Shown here: one piece after another, positions 7,951 to 16,799 of the stretch
How the letters are laid out: every line of letters starts with the position of its first letter
Numbering within the stretch: position 1 is the stretch's first letter
Source: Megasphaera geminata F0357
Lineage (GTDB): Bacteria; Bacillota; Negativicutes; Veillonellales; Megasphaeraceae
Reading direction: 5' to 3'
NCBI RefSeq assembly: GCF_000239275.1
Contig: NZ_JH417570.1
Span: 61,450 to 93,578 of the forward strand
Length of the DNA stretch: 32,129 bases
Notes under the pieces: generated by a model
What the model was told of the DNA's origin: nothing
Database searches by the model: none
Seen by the model: only the letters and a program-made list of their open reading frames with translations
Translations under genes and position numbers: made by a program

Positions 7951-10181
7951 ATGAAAACGCAGAACAAGAAGCTATTGGCCGTTATGGTCGTGAGTGCCAT
8001 GATGACATGCCCTGTATGGGCCAACGAAACGACGACGACTCAGAGTACATCCCTTACGGGATATGAATCGGCAGATGAAATGGCCGCAATACAGCGCGGT
8101 GAACAACCGGCAAGGACACAGCCCGTGTCGGCCGCGGCTCATGAGGAGCTGGCTAAAGCGCCGGCCGTAACGGACACGGATACGACAGCTCAGCCGGTGA
8201 CAAGCGGTCTCACCGGATACGAACCGTCCGAAGAAACGGCGGCGGCGACCGCCGCTCAGCCGTCCCCGGCAACCGCCCCCGTGCAGTCGGCAACGGAAAA
8301 CGGTGAGTCCGCCCGTCAGGACGCAACTCTTCCGAGCGGTGCGGTAGAAGCCAGCGGGCTCCCGTATGTCGGCGGTCTCGGCGAGGTTCGCGTTGACGAA
8401 AGCATTCCCGGTTATCCCATTGCCATGATTTCACAAGAAGAAGAATCGTCTCTTCCGTACGGCAATGCCCTGACCGATGAACAGGCTTCTGCCGTAGCCG
8501 GTAAAACGGTGACGGCTGTAACCGTCGGCCCGTTGCCCGTGCCTGAATTGGAACAGAAGTTCCTGCCCCGTCTGGCTATGCGTACGGGTGATGCCGTCGA
8601 AGCCAACTATGTTCGTCATGACCTCAATGTGCTCGGCTCTTCCGGCCTTTTTGCATCCGTTAAACCCGTTTTTACGCCTGTTCCCGAAGGGATCGCCTTG
8701 AATTATGAAGTGGAAATGAATCCCATCGTCAAAGGCATCGATATTCAGGGAAATGATTCCGTTAAAACGGAAGAGCTTATTAAAACCTTGCATGTACAGC
8801 CCGGAAATATTCTCAATTCTACGATTATCAGTAAGGATATTTATGAATTGAACAGTTTCTACGCCAATCAAGGATACATCCTCAGCCATGTAACGGCTGT
8901 CGATATGGATGAACAGGGGATCCTCCACATCGGCATCAGCGAAGGACATATAGAAAAGGTCCTTATTGTAGGCAATAAGAAAACAAAAGATCGCGTTATT
9001 CGTCGTGAACTGCGTTTCAAGCAGGGTGACGTATTCAATAAAAATCTCGCCAGCCGCAGTATTGAACGCATCTATAACACCGGTTATTTTGAAGATGTCA
9101 ATGTTCGTCTTTTCCAGGGCGAAAAGAATCCGAACGATGTCATCATGGAAATTGATGTAGCCGAACAGAAGACCGGCTCCGTTACAATCGGTGCCGGATA
9201 CTCTCAGTCTGACGGACTGGTGGGTATTTTGGGCCTCAGCGAAACGAATTTCCGCGGTACGGGCGATAAAGTCGGCATTAACTGGGAGTTCGGCGGCAAG
9301 ACGCACAGTAATAAAAATTACTCCTTCTCGTATACGCATCCCTGGCTCAATTCGCACGGTGATTCCATCGGCATGAGTATTTTTAACAGAGAAGCGGAGT
9401 ACGATGATTATGATGAAAAAGGCAATACCGTTTCAGAATACCGCAAAAAGACGGTCGGCGGCAACATCACGTATGGCCGTGTGCGCAGCGAATATGTGAG
9501 TGACTATGTAACGTTAGAAACGAAAAAGACGAAGTATCTCAGCCATGAAGGCGGCCCTTATAACTACGATGCATGGAGAAAAGCGGCCGGCGCCGCTTCG
9601 GTATACAAGAACTATATTGACAATAATTTCGGCCAGACAAACAGCCTGACGTGGTCACATGTATTCGACAACCGTGACAACATTTATGATCCGACGCGCG
9701 GTAAACGTCTTTCCTTTACCGGCGTTTGGGCCGGTCACGGCCTGGGCGGTGATTTCGATTACTTCAAATTTATCGCTGAAAACCGGCTCTACTACAAGTT
9801 GGCGTTAAACACGTTATTGCCGTCCGCCTTATGGCCGGCGCGGCTACAGGCGATATGCCCTATAACGATCTTTTCACCCTGGGCGGCGCCGATACGATTC
9901 GCGGTTATGAAGATGATGAATTCCGCGGTAATAAGATGTATTCGGCAACTATTGAATATCGTTTCCCGATCGCCAAGAAGGTGCAAGGGGTTGTTTTTGC
10001 CGATATGGGTGCTGCCTGGGGCGGTACGGGCAAGATTCCCTGGTACCACGAAAGCAAGGGGATCCATTACTCCGGCGGTGTGGGTCTGCGTGTAACGACG
10101 CCGATCGGGCCTATTCGTCTTGATTATGCGGAAGGTCAGCACGGCGGCAAGTTCCATTTCAGTTTCGGCGGTAAGTTCTAG
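7951..10181 (+). CDS. bamA: BamA/Omp85 outer-membrane assembly protein, interrupted by a 1-nt frameshift near 9801
   Basis: The signal peptide is residues 1-25 (cleavage near VWA-NET). A low-complexity Pro/Thr/Ala/Glu linker (~26-180) carries a repeated LTGYE motif. Three POTRA domains follow (~186-256, 258-331, 334-405; e.g. VKGIDIQGNDSVKTEELIKTL, IEKVLIVGNKKTKDRVIRRE), then the 16-strand barrel. Frame 1 stays in register to about residue 617 (FIAENRLYYKL) and then drifts into nonsense ending at 10095. Adding one G at 9801-9802 (GG to GGG) restores YYKLGVKHVIAVRLMAG, the Omp85 loop-6 motif IRGYEDDEFRG and the C-terminal FHFSFGGKF ending in Phe at 10181, giving about 743 residues. BamA is normally essential, so a sequence error is more likely than a true pseudogene. 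It inserts barrel proteins in the outer membrane; Skp genes follow. Shine-Dalgarno GGAGGG before ATG. Confidence 0.9.
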
Positions 10182-10201
10182 CCCCGACGATACGGCGGTG
10201 T

Positions 10202-11491
10202 ATGATGAGGGGAAAACTTTTCGTAATAGCGGCGCTGTGGGCGCTTGCCTGCTCTACAGCGTCGGCCGTTACGATTGATCGCGTGGACGTCCGTCTTAAT
10301 TCTGCAGGATCTCCCGTGCCGACATTGGCGGCCAAGCGTATTTCCGCCAGTATACAGACGGTAGGACGGCGTGTTCTCCTGGAGCACGATGACGGGGAAG
10401 TGGCGCAGAACGTCGAAGCGTATAAGAAAATAATGAATGACATTGTAGATCGGGTTTTGATCGGCTACACTGTCGAAACCATCGTCATTGAACCGGGCAG
10501 TGACACGATTGTCGACGTGACCGTACGCCCCTGGGGGGATACGATTGAAAATGTCGATATGACCGTTGATTTCGGTTCTCTGCCGGTTATGGCGCAGGAA
10601 CTGGCAAAAAAAGACATCCAAGGTTCACAGGGGTTGGTGGAAAACGTCCTCGTCGGTCTGCCGGAGGATGCTCTTGATTGGGCCAGCGGTGCTGTCAAAG
10701 ACGTCCTGGAGAGCGAACTGGAACAAAAAATTCCCGAGTTTTATCCGCATGTCGTTATTGTGCCGGGCAGGACGGCCAAAGTGACCGTATACTTTTTGCC
10801 GAAGTTGCCGGTTGTGCGCAACGTCAAGGTCGGTGTCGATTCGGAAAATCTTCCGCGTGTTCTTTTTTTTAAGATGCGGCAGAATATTGAAACACGCTAT
10901 GAAGGGCTTGAAGGCCTTCCCGTAGCATTTGTGCAGCGTCACGAGCGCGATATCCAGGAAGACCTGGAAACGGCCGTTGCCGGCCAGTGGGCAGTAAAAC
11001 AGTATAAACTTCATGTCAACCCGGAATTGACCGTCGGGGAGAATATGAACATCCGCCTCAAGTCGACAACCGATTTTTATGATATCCGGGCGTCCGCTTA
11101 TATTGATATGAGCCGCAGCGGCAGTAATCATCATAAGGACGAGGAAGATACCGTTCTTAATTTACATATGGGGCGCAAAATAGGCGGCCATCATGAGCTT
11201 TACGGTGAGGTTGAATTCAAACCGAGTACAGTCAAATGGAATTTTATTCCCGGCTATTTCTATAAATGGGGGAATAAAACGACGCTGGGGTATCAGTTTG
11301 AAACGGAAGATAAGAGTAACCACCTTTGGTTGCGGCAGCGGTTAAATGATAAATGGGGGATTCGCCTCGACTGGGATATGACCAATCATGATGAAGAAAT
11401 AGGTATTAACTATAGGTTCCATGATTATATAGGCTTGGAGTATATACTGTCGGAGCATGACCAGTGGCTCCGTATTATCGGTTATTTGTAA
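10202..11491 (+). CDS. Unknown exported protein with C-terminal barrel-like region, downstream of bamA
   Basis: The protein has 429 residues with a signal peptide of about 22 residues (hydrophobic ALWALACSTASA, cleavage before VTIDRV). Residues 23-280 alternate short strands and helices in a POTRA-like rhythm (VTIDRVDVRLNS, TVETIVIEPGSDTIVDVTVRP, VVIVPGRTAKVTVYFLP), while 285-429 are mostly amphipathic strands (MNIRLKSTTDFYDIRASAYIDM, KTTLGYQFETEDKSNHLWLRQR, WGIRLDWDM, GINYRF, YIGLEYIL) suggesting an outer-membrane barrel. I do not recognise a family. The gene begins 20 bp after bamA with only a weak ribosome site, and is followed by Skp genes, so an envelope-assembly role is likely by context. 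The C-terminus is Leu rather than Phe/Trp, unusual for a BamA substrate. Confidence 0.8.
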   Translation: MMRGKLFVIAALWALACSTASAVTIDRVDVRLNSAGSPVPTLAAKRISASIQTVGRRVLLEHDDGEVAQNVEAYKKIMNDIVDRVLIGYTVETIVIEPGSDTIVDVTVRPWGDTIENVDMTVDFGSLPVMAQELAKKDIQGSQGLVENVLVGLPEDALDWASGAVKDVLESELEQKIPEFYPHVVIVPGRTAKVTVYFLPKLPVVRNVKVGVDSENLPRVLFFKMRQNIETRYEGLEGLPVAFVQRHERDIQEDLETAVAGQWAVKQYKLHVNPELTVGENMNIRLKSTTDFYDIRASAYIDMSRSGSNHHKDEEDTVLNLHMGRKIGGHHELYGEVEFKPSTVKWNFIPGYFYKWGNKTTLGYQFETEDKSNHLWLRQRLNDKWGIRLDWDMTNHDEEIGINYRFHDYIGLEYILSEHDQWLRIIGYL

Positions 11492-11511
11492 AGTAAAGGA
11501 GTAAATGCACT

Positions 11512-11991
11512 ATGATGGCAGAAATGGGTAAGAAAAAGAATATTAAAATTTTTTCGGCTGCAGTCGCACTGATTTTCGTGTTGTCCGTTGCGGCTATGGC
11601 CGTTATGCAAACCGGCAACCCCGTCAACGCGGCGCCGTCCAGCAATATCGGCGTCGTTGATACGAGTAAAGTGTTTGCGCCCGATAATGAAGCGATTGTA
11701 AATGCACAGAAAGAATTGCAGACCGCGTCTCAGGATATGCAGAAACAGTTTGAAGAACAATCGGCCAATATGTCCGATGAAGAAAAGGCTCAGCTTTTCG
11801 AGAAGATGCAGGGTGAAATGTCTGAAAGACAGGAAAAAATTCAAAAGGGCCTTAAAGATAAACTTGAGGAAGCTGTCGGCAGTGTCGCTTCTACAAAAGG
11901 ACTCAGCCTTGTAGTGGACAAGAGCGTCGTTTTATACGGCGGTCAGGATATTACGGACCAAGTAGCAAAACAGCTGACTTCTTCTAAATAG
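11512..11991 (+). CDS. skp: Skp/OmpH-family periplasmic chaperone, paralogue 1 (signal-peptide form)
   Basis: The product has 159 residues. The start ATG ATG is preceded by AAAGGAG. A long basic-hydrophobic signal sequence (to about residue 42, cleavage possible near VNA-AP) leads into the OmpH start (SNIGVVDTSKVF). A coiled-coil arm of Glu/Gln/Lys-rich helix (~65-118) and the closing OmpH strand (LSLVVDKSVVLYGGQDITDQVAKQL) follow. Skp trimers hold unfolded outer-membrane proteins between the Sec machinery and BamA, fitting the position after bamA. The stop codon is 5 bp before the next paralogue, which implies translational coupling. Confidence 0.87.
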   Translation: MMAEMGKKKNIKIFSAAVALIFVLSVAAMAVMQTGNPVNAAPSSNIGVVDTSKVFAPDNEAIVNAQKELQTASQDMQKQFEEQSANMSDEEKAQLFEKMQGEMSERQEKIQKGLKDKLEEAVGSVASTKGLSLVVDKSVVLYGGQDITDQVAKQLTSSK

Positions 11992-11996
11992 AGGCG

Positions 11997-12929
11997 ATGA
12001 TTAATCGAAAACGTGCGGCCTATACGGGCGGCGTTGTCATTTTGCTGCTCATCATTTTCGGTATTTGGCAGGGGGTTCATAAGCCGGCGGTTCCGGTGTC
12101 TGAAGCAGGTCCCGTATTTGCATATGCCGATGTAGAACATATCATGATGAGTCATCCCGGTTATGCCGCCTACCACCGCTTACAGCTTGAACATAATGCC
12201 ATGGTGGCGGAATACCAATTCGAGCAATGGCATTATTCTCGGAAAGCGGGACAAGACGGGAAAGCTCTGCAAGTGATGCAGCAGACAAGCATTATGGGAG
12301 CGGCGGCTGCGGAACAGGAATTACGGGCAAAGGTCGCCTTAAAAGAGGCCGATATAAATAATGCTTTACAGCAAAAATATGAAGAAATACTGAAGGAAAA
12401 AGAACGCCGGCTGCCGTCGTTGTCCGATGCGGAACGTTTACGGGCTTTGAATTTGCAACTCCGGCTCAATACATTGGCTATGACGGATACGCAGCGCAAT
12501 GCCGCCCGCAATGAGTTGATCGCACTCTTGAGAAAAAACGGCGGCACCAATTCGGAACAGGCTGTTGCCGAAGCTGAAGCGGAAATGACGCCGTATAAGG
12601 AAAAAGCCAGGAAAGAACTGGAAGACTTTGCCGCCGCAACAAAGGCGGAGCTTCAGGGCCGGCAGAATATGAACGATGAGCTTCTAAAAAAGGGAAGCGA
12701 AGCTCTGCTGCATATGCCTGATCCGGTAATTTGGAATCAGGAATGGAAAGAAAAGCTTGATGCAAAAGAACAGGAAATGAATGCCGCAAAAGAAGTGATT
12801 ATGACGGATATTCGCGCCCGTGCGGCCGATGTGGCGAAAGAACAGGGAATTGACATGATTTTCAGCGACTATGTCGGTGTGGGTACGGCGCTTGATGTGA
12901 CAGATGATATTATTGCCAAGCTGGCATAA
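11997..12929 (+). CDS. Skp/OmpH-like protein, paralogue 2 (elongated, membrane-anchored)
   Basis: The 310-residue product is about twice the usual OmpH length. An N-terminal span (residues ~11-26, GGVVILLLIIFGIW) has no clear cleavage site, so it is likely an anchor. The OmpH opening (VFAYADVEHIMMSHPGYAAYHRL) and closing strand (DMIFSDYVGVGTALDVTDDIIAKL) are present, but the helical part between them (~70-260) is greatly lengthened and rich in Glu/Lys/Ala. It is thus a long-armed Skp relative fixed to the inner membrane rather than a soluble chaperone. The start ATG lies 5 bp after the preceding stop with only GAGG as ribosome site; coupling is likely. The arm is unlike standard Skp, and what it holds is unknown. 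Confidence 0.8.
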   Translation: MINRKRAAYTGGVVILLLIIFGIWQGVHKPAVPVSEAGPVFAYADVEHIMMSHPGYAAYHRLQLEHNAMVAEYQFEQWHYSRKAGQDGKALQVMQQTSIMGAAAAEQELRAKVALKEADINNALQQKYEEILKEKERRLPSLSDAERLRALNLQLRLNTLAMTDTQRNAARNELIALLRKNGGTNSEQAVAEAEAEMTPYKEKARKELEDFAAATKAELQGRQNMNDELLKKGSEALLHMPDPVIWNQEWKEKLDAKEQEMNAAKEVIMTDIRARAADVAKEQGIDMIFSDYVGVGTALDVTDDIIAKLA

Positions 12930-12945
12930 CAGGGAGGCTCTTTTT

Positions 12946-13365
12946 ATGAAATCCATTACGAAAAAACTTACAGCTCTCATCGCGACGGTTGCCTTGGCGG
13001 GTGCTTTAACCGGTTGCGGCAGCGCTGATAAAGTAGGCGTTGTCGATGTACAGCGCGTGCAGAAGGAAGCACCTCTTGCCAAAAAATACGTGGAAAAACA
13101 TGACCAAAAGATGAAGGAAGTTCAAGATAAGCTGAATCAGGAGAAAAACTCCATGAGCGCTGAAGATTTTCAAAAAGAACAGCAAAAACAGCAGCAGGAG
13201 TTCAAAATTTACGAAGCAATCTTGCAGCGCCAATTCAAATCCGATATGGATGCCAAGCTTGCCGATATCGCCAAAAAGAAAGATGTCGGTATTATCGTCA
13301 TTAAACAGGCCGTCCCTGGCGGCGGGATTGACGTGACGGACGACTTGATTGCCGAATTACAATAA
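12946..13365 (+). CDS. Skp/OmpH-like lipoprotein, paralogue 3
   Basis: Start ATG 12946 follows AGGGAGG with ideal spacing; the frame is open upstream to 12904 but overlaps the previous gene. The product has 139 residues. The signal peptide ends in a lipobox LTGC (Cys23), so the mature protein should be a diacylated lipoprotein. The OmpH start (KVGVVDVQRVQKEAP), a Gln/Glu/Lys-rich coiled-coil arm (~50-105) and the end strand (VGIIVIKQAVPGGGIDVTDDLIAEL) are all present. The last ~20 residues align well with those of the two preceding paralogues, showing common origin. Together the three genes give soluble, membrane-anchored and lipid-anchored versions of the same fold. Confidence 0.85.
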   Translation: MKSITKKLTALIATVALAGALTGCGSADKVGVVDVQRVQKEAPLAKKYVEKHDQKMKEVQDKLNQEKNSMSAEDFQKEQQKQQQEFKIYEAILQRQFKSDMDAKLADIAKKKDVGIIVIKQAVPGGGIDVTDDLIAELQ

Positions 13366-13378
13366 AGAGGTGCTTAGC

Positions 13379-14404
13379 GTGAAGAAGACGGTAAACGAAT
13401 TAGCAGAGTTTCTCGGGGGAGCCGTTATCGGTGACGGCAACCGTACTATTACCGATGTAAGAGGGTTGGCCGAAGCAGGGGCAGACGACATTTCTTTTGC
13501 CGTCGAACCGTACACCGAATATTTACCGCAAGTGCATGCGGGGGCCGTTATTGTGGAAAAAGAGTATCCCGCCGGTAAGAACACGCTTATCATCGTAGAG
13601 AATCCGCGCTTTTCTTTTTCCCGCCTCCTTGAATTATTTCATCCCCGTCAAAGCATAGACAGGAGTATCCACGCTACGGCCATTGCCGATGAAAGCGCGT
13701 GTCTCGGCGAGGATGTCGCGGTCATGGCGTATGCCGTTATCGGTAAGCATGTACGTATCGGCAGCCGCAGTGTCATTTATCCGCATGTATTTGTCGGCGA
13801 CAATGTTACTGTCGGTGAAAATGCCGCGATTTATCCGGGTGCCGTTATTATGGAAAATACAGTTATCGGCAGAAATGCGGTTATTCGCGCTCATGCCGTT
13901 ATCGGCGGGGAAGGGTTCGGCTTCGCCGATACGGAAGACGGCAGACATACGCGCATTCCGCAAATCGGCAATGTCTCTGTCGGCGATGATGTGGAAATAG
14001 GCGCCTGTACGACGATTGATAACGGTACACTCGGCAGCACCAAGGTCGGCCGCGGCACAAAAATCGATAACCTCGTCCATTTAGGACATAATGTTGAAAT
14101 AGGTGAAGATTGCTTCGTTATCGCGCAAACCGGTATTGCCGGCAGTACAAAAACGGGAAATCACGTTACCTTTGCCGGCCAGACAGGCTGTACCGGACAT
14201 GTTACAATCGGTGATAATGTAACCTTTGCGGGAAAATCCGGTATTATCGGAAACGTGCCGAGCAATACCGTTAACGCGGGTTTTCCGGCCCGTCCTCATA
14301 TGGAATGGAGCCGTACGCAGGTTTATATTAAAAAGCTGCCCGGCCTGGCCAAAACGGTGAAACAGATGGAAAAACGGCTGGCCGAATTGGAAAATAAACG
14401 GTAA
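13379..14404 (+). CDS. lpxD: UDP-3-O-acylglucosamine N-acyltransferase (LpxD)
   Basis: The start chosen is GTG 13379 with AAAGAGG 8 bp upstream; this gives 341 residues, the normal LpxD length, while the more upstream frame start would overlap the preceding gene. An N-terminal uridine-binding domain (~1-100, ending with PRFSFSRLLELFHP) precedes a left-handed beta-helix of hexapeptide repeats (~100-310, [LIV]Gxxxx pattern) and a C-terminal helix (KKLPGLAKTVKQMEKRLAEL). His237 in LGHNVEIG matches the catalytic base of known LpxD (His239 in E. coli). LpxD adds the second 3-hydroxyacyl chain, from acyl carrier protein, in lipid A synthesis in the cytoplasm. It sits between the Skp genes and the acyltransferase in one operon. 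Confidence 0.95.
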   Translation: MKKTVNELAEFLGGAVIGDGNRTITDVRGLAEAGADDISFAVEPYTEYLPQVHAGAVIVEKEYPAGKNTLIIVENPRFSFSRLLELFHPRQSIDRSIHATAIADESACLGEDVAVMAYAVIGKHVRIGSRSVIYPHVFVGDNVTVGENAAIYPGAVIMENTVIGRNAVIRAHAVIGGEGFGFADTEDGRHTRIPQIGNVSVGDDVEIGACTTIDNGTLGSTKVGRGTKIDNLVHLGHNVEIGEDCFVIAQTGIAGSTKTGNHVTFAGQTGCTGHVTIGDNVTFAGKSGIIGNVPSNTVNAGFPARPHMEWSRTQVYIKKLPGLAKTVKQMEKRLAELENKR

Positions 14405-14414
14405 AGAGGATTGT

Positions 14415-15332
14415 ATGTATACGTTTATGAAAATTCTCAGCTTTATCATATGCCGCCTTCCGATACGTTGCCGGTGGGCATTGGGACGCGGCCTGGGGTA
14501 TTTTTTCTGGACCTTTGTGCCGAAGGGGCGGAAGATTCTGGCGCAGAAACAGATCCTCGACTGCGGGATAACAGCGTCTCCCGCAGCGGCGCTGGATATC
14601 GGCAAGGCCAGCAGTTTACGCTTCGGCCCGATGATCGTGGAAGTACTGTCATATCCCGATTTGCTGCGGCGAGGTTTTTTTGAGAAATTCACCGTTACGG
14701 GGCGGGCATATCTGGATGCCCTTAAAGAGAGCGGGGAAGGGGCTGTTTTTATGGCTTCTCACGCGGGAAATTGGGAAATTCTCGGCGCCTGGCTGGCTAT
14801 GAGCGGATATCCGCTCATCTCTGTCGCGCAACAGCAAAACGGCGGCTCCGATGTTTTCATCAATGAGTACAGAACGATGATGAAACAGCATGTTACCTAT
14901 AAAACGGGCATTCGTGACATGCTTCGCTTCCTGACGGAGGGCAAGTGGATAGGGCTTCTTATGGATCAGGATCCGGGCTATACGGGGATTATGGTCAAGC
15001 TTTTCGGCAGAGATACGCTCACTGCCGACGGGCCGGCCAAATTGGCTGCCGTTAAGGATTACCCTATTGTGCCTATTTTTATTCACGAAGATAAACCTTA
15101 TCATCACCATATTGAAGTACACAAACCGTTCCGCGCTTTCACTGACGGGGAAACGCTTGATAAAGAGGCGAAGAAGCGGCGTGTTTACGAAGTGACACAA
15201 CGCCTTAATGACGTGTTGGAAACGCATATCCGCACCTATCCGTCAGATTGGTTCTGGCTTCATCATCGCTGGAAGTGGACGGAACGGTTAAAAGAAAAAA
15301 CTGAAAAGCAAAACCAGGGGGCTCTGGAGTGA
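14415..15332 (+). CDS. lpxL: Lipid A biosynthesis lauroyl/myristoyl acyltransferase (LpxL/HtrB-like)
   Basis: The product has 305 residues, normal for the family. A hydrophobic N-terminal segment (MKILSFIICRLP) anchors it to the inner membrane. His116 and Glu121 in ASHAGNWEILG form the HX4E motif of the LABLAT acyltransferases. Conserved downstream blocks are LLMDQDPG and the near-terminal PSDWFWLHHRWK. The enzyme adds a secondary acyl chain to the lipid A precursor (usually on Kdo2-lipid IVA). Start ATG lies 10 bp after lpxD, with AAAGAGGA close upstream. The gene ends in the first half of a rho-independent terminator. Which chain position it modifies cannot be read from sequence. Confidence 0.9.
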   Translation: MYTFMKILSFIICRLPIRCRWALGRGLGYFFWTFVPKGRKILAQKQILDCGITASPAAALDIGKASSLRFGPMIVEVLSYPDLLRRGFFEKFTVTGRAYLDALKESGEGAVFMASHAGNWEILGAWLAMSGYPLISVAQQQNGGSDVFINEYRTMMKQHVTYKTGIRDMLRFLTEGKWIGLLMDQDPGYTGIMVKLFGRDTLTADGPAKLAAVKDYPIVPIFIHEDKPYHHHIEVHKPFRAFTDGETLDKEAKKRRVYEVTQRLNDVLETHIRTYPSDWFWLHHRWKWTERLKEKTEKQNQGALE

Positions 15333-15345
15333 ACTCCCTGTTTTT
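15315..15345 (+). terminator. Terminator closing the envelope block
   Basis: CAGGGGG (15315-15321) pairs with CTCCCTG (15334-15340), 7 bp with one G-U, followed by TTTTT. It overlaps the end of the acyltransferase gene. Confidence 0.7.
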
Positions 15346-15355
15346 GCTAATTAAT

Positions 15356-15383
15356 TGGACAAGCGGCTGCCGTTCATTATGAT
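15356..15383 (+). promoter_or_regulatory. Sigma-A-like promoter for the diaminopimelate decarboxylase gene
   Basis: TGGACA (15356-15361), 16-bp spacer, TATGAT (15378-15383). It lies directly after the terminator and 54 bp before the next start codon. Confidence 0.55.
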
Positions 15384-15437
15384 GTAATATCTCAATATGC
15401 CGGACACCTGTCGGGCACGGAAAGTAGAGTGAACAGT

Positions 15438-16691
15438 ATGAATGAAAAAAAACTTCCTTTCTCCGAGGCACAGATTCGGGAAATTATCAAATCACATCCC
15501 ACACCGTTTCACATTTACGATGAAGACGCTATTGCGGCTAATGTCCGCAAGCTCATCAACGCTTTTGCGTGGGTACCCGATTTTAAAGAATATTTCGCCG
15601 TCAAGGCCACGCCGAACCCGTATATTATGAAGCTGCTCAAAGCGGAGGGCGTCGGTGCCGACTGCAGTTCCCTGCCTGAATTGATGCTCTGCGAAAAAGT
15701 AGGTATTTCCGGTCATGATATCGTGTTTTCCGCAAATGACACACCGTATGCGGAATTTGCCAAGGCCATGGAGTTAGGGGCGCTCATCAATCTGGATGAT
15801 ATTACGATGATAGACTTCCTTGCCGAAAACGGGCCCCTGCCCGAATGGATTTGCCTGCGGTATAATCCGGGCCCGCTTCTGAAAAGCGGCAACGATATTA
15901 TCGGCAAACCGGAAGAAGCTAAATACGGTATGACGCGTGAACAGATTTTTGAAGCCGTCTCCGGGCTGCGCAAGAAAGGCGTGCGCCATTTCGGCCTTCA
16001 TACGATGGTCGTTTCCAATGAGCTTGACGTCAAGGGCCTTATCAATACGGCCAGGATGATGTTTGAATTGGCTGTGGAGGTTCAGACGAAGCTTGGCGTT
16101 GCCGTTGAATTTCTTGACTTCGGCGGCGGTATAGGCGTACCCTATCGTCCGGAGGAAAGTTTTGTCGATTATGATGTGTTGAGCGGCGGTATTAAGGAGC
16201 AATATGAAAAGATTATGCTTCCCGCGGGCCTTGACGCGGTCCGCCTTTCTTTTGAATGCGGCCGCGCTGTTACGGGACCTTACGGGTATCTTGTAACGAC
16301 AGCCATCCATCATAAAGATATTTGGAAACAATACATCGGCACGGACGCTTCTATGGCGGATCTCATGCGTCCCGGCATGTACGGCGCGTATCATCATCTC
16401 ACGGTCATGGGCAAGGAAAACGCCCCGGCCGACCATGTTTACGACGTAACCGGCTCGCTTTGCGAGAACTGTGATAAATTTGCCGTTGACCGCAGGCTGC
16501 CGAAAATCACGGAAGGAGATATCCTCGTCATTCATGATACAGGCGCGCACGGCCATTCTATGGGATTCAACTATAACGGCAAGCTTCGTTCGGCTGAACT
16601 GCCCCTGCATAAAGACGGCAGCGTAACGCAGATTCGCCGGCCCGAAACGGTGGAGGATCTGTTCGCAACCCTCGATTTTTCCGACCTGTAA
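15438..16691 (+). CDS. lysA: Diaminopimelate decarboxylase, PLP-dependent
   Basis: The product has 417 residues from ATG 15438; GTG 15429 in frame is an alternative that adds MNS. Alanine-racemase-fold decarboxylase. The PLP lysine is in KEYFAVKATPNP (~residue 53), the glycine-rich phosphate site in DFGGGIGVPYRPEE (~230), the Cys/Glu/Asp block in TGSLCENCDKFAVDRRLP (~338-355), and the substrate-side loop in MRPGMYGAYHH. This set matches DapDC (meso-diaminopimelate to L-lysine plus CO2). The segment GLHTMVVSNELD replaces the more common GLHCHIGSQ, so it belongs to a divergent branch. A related activity on ornithine or lysine, known in some Negativicutes, cannot be excluded, but the CExxD block favours diaminopimelate. 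It stands alone with its own promoter and terminator. Confidence 0.85.
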   Translation: MNEKKLPFSEAQIREIIKSHPTPFHIYDEDAIAANVRKLINAFAWVPDFKEYFAVKATPNPYIMKLLKAEGVGADCSSLPELMLCEKVGISGHDIVFSANDTPYAEFAKAMELGALINLDDITMIDFLAENGPLPEWICLRYNPGPLLKSGNDIIGKPEEAKYGMTREQIFEAVSGLRKKGVRHFGLHTMVVSNELDVKGLINTARMMFELAVEVQTKLGVAVEFLDFGGGIGVPYRPEESFVDYDVLSGGIKEQYEKIMLPAGLDAVRLSFECGRAVTGPYGYLVTTAIHHKDIWKQYIGTDASMADLMRPGMYGAYHHLTVMGKENAPADHVYDVTGSLCENCDKFAVDRRLPKITEGDILVIHDTGAHGHSMGFNYNGKLRSAELPLHKDGSVTQIRRPETVEDLFATLDFSDL

Positions 16692-16707
16692 TGTCAATGT
16701 AAATTCG

Positions 16708-16735
16708 CAGGCATTCCCGTGGAGTGCCTGTTTTT
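16708..16735 (+). terminator. Strong rho-independent terminator after lysA
   Basis: CAGGCATTCC and GGAGTGCCTG form a 10-bp stem (one G-U) around a CGT loop, followed immediately by TTTTT. Confidence 0.9.
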
Positions 16736-16737
16736 GT

Positions 16738-16766
16738 TTGGCTACAGAGAGGTTACATGGTATTAT
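16738..16766 (+). promoter_or_regulatory. Sigma-A-like promoter for the membrane-protein gene
   Basis: TTGGCT (16738-16743), 17-bp spacer, TATTAT (16761-16766); 33 bp before the ATG at 16800, between terminator and gene. Confidence 0.55.
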
Positions 16767-16799
16767 AAATAAAAAAATATTTTTCAGGAGGCCGGATAT

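Noticed and set aside
8431-9357. Minus-strand ORF of 308 codons within bamA
   Set aside because: Shadow of the POTRA/barrel coding sequence; no family motifs.
15774-16697. Minus-strand ORF of 307 codons within lysA
   Set aside because: Shadow of the decarboxylase gene, which has all catalytic blocks on the plus strand.
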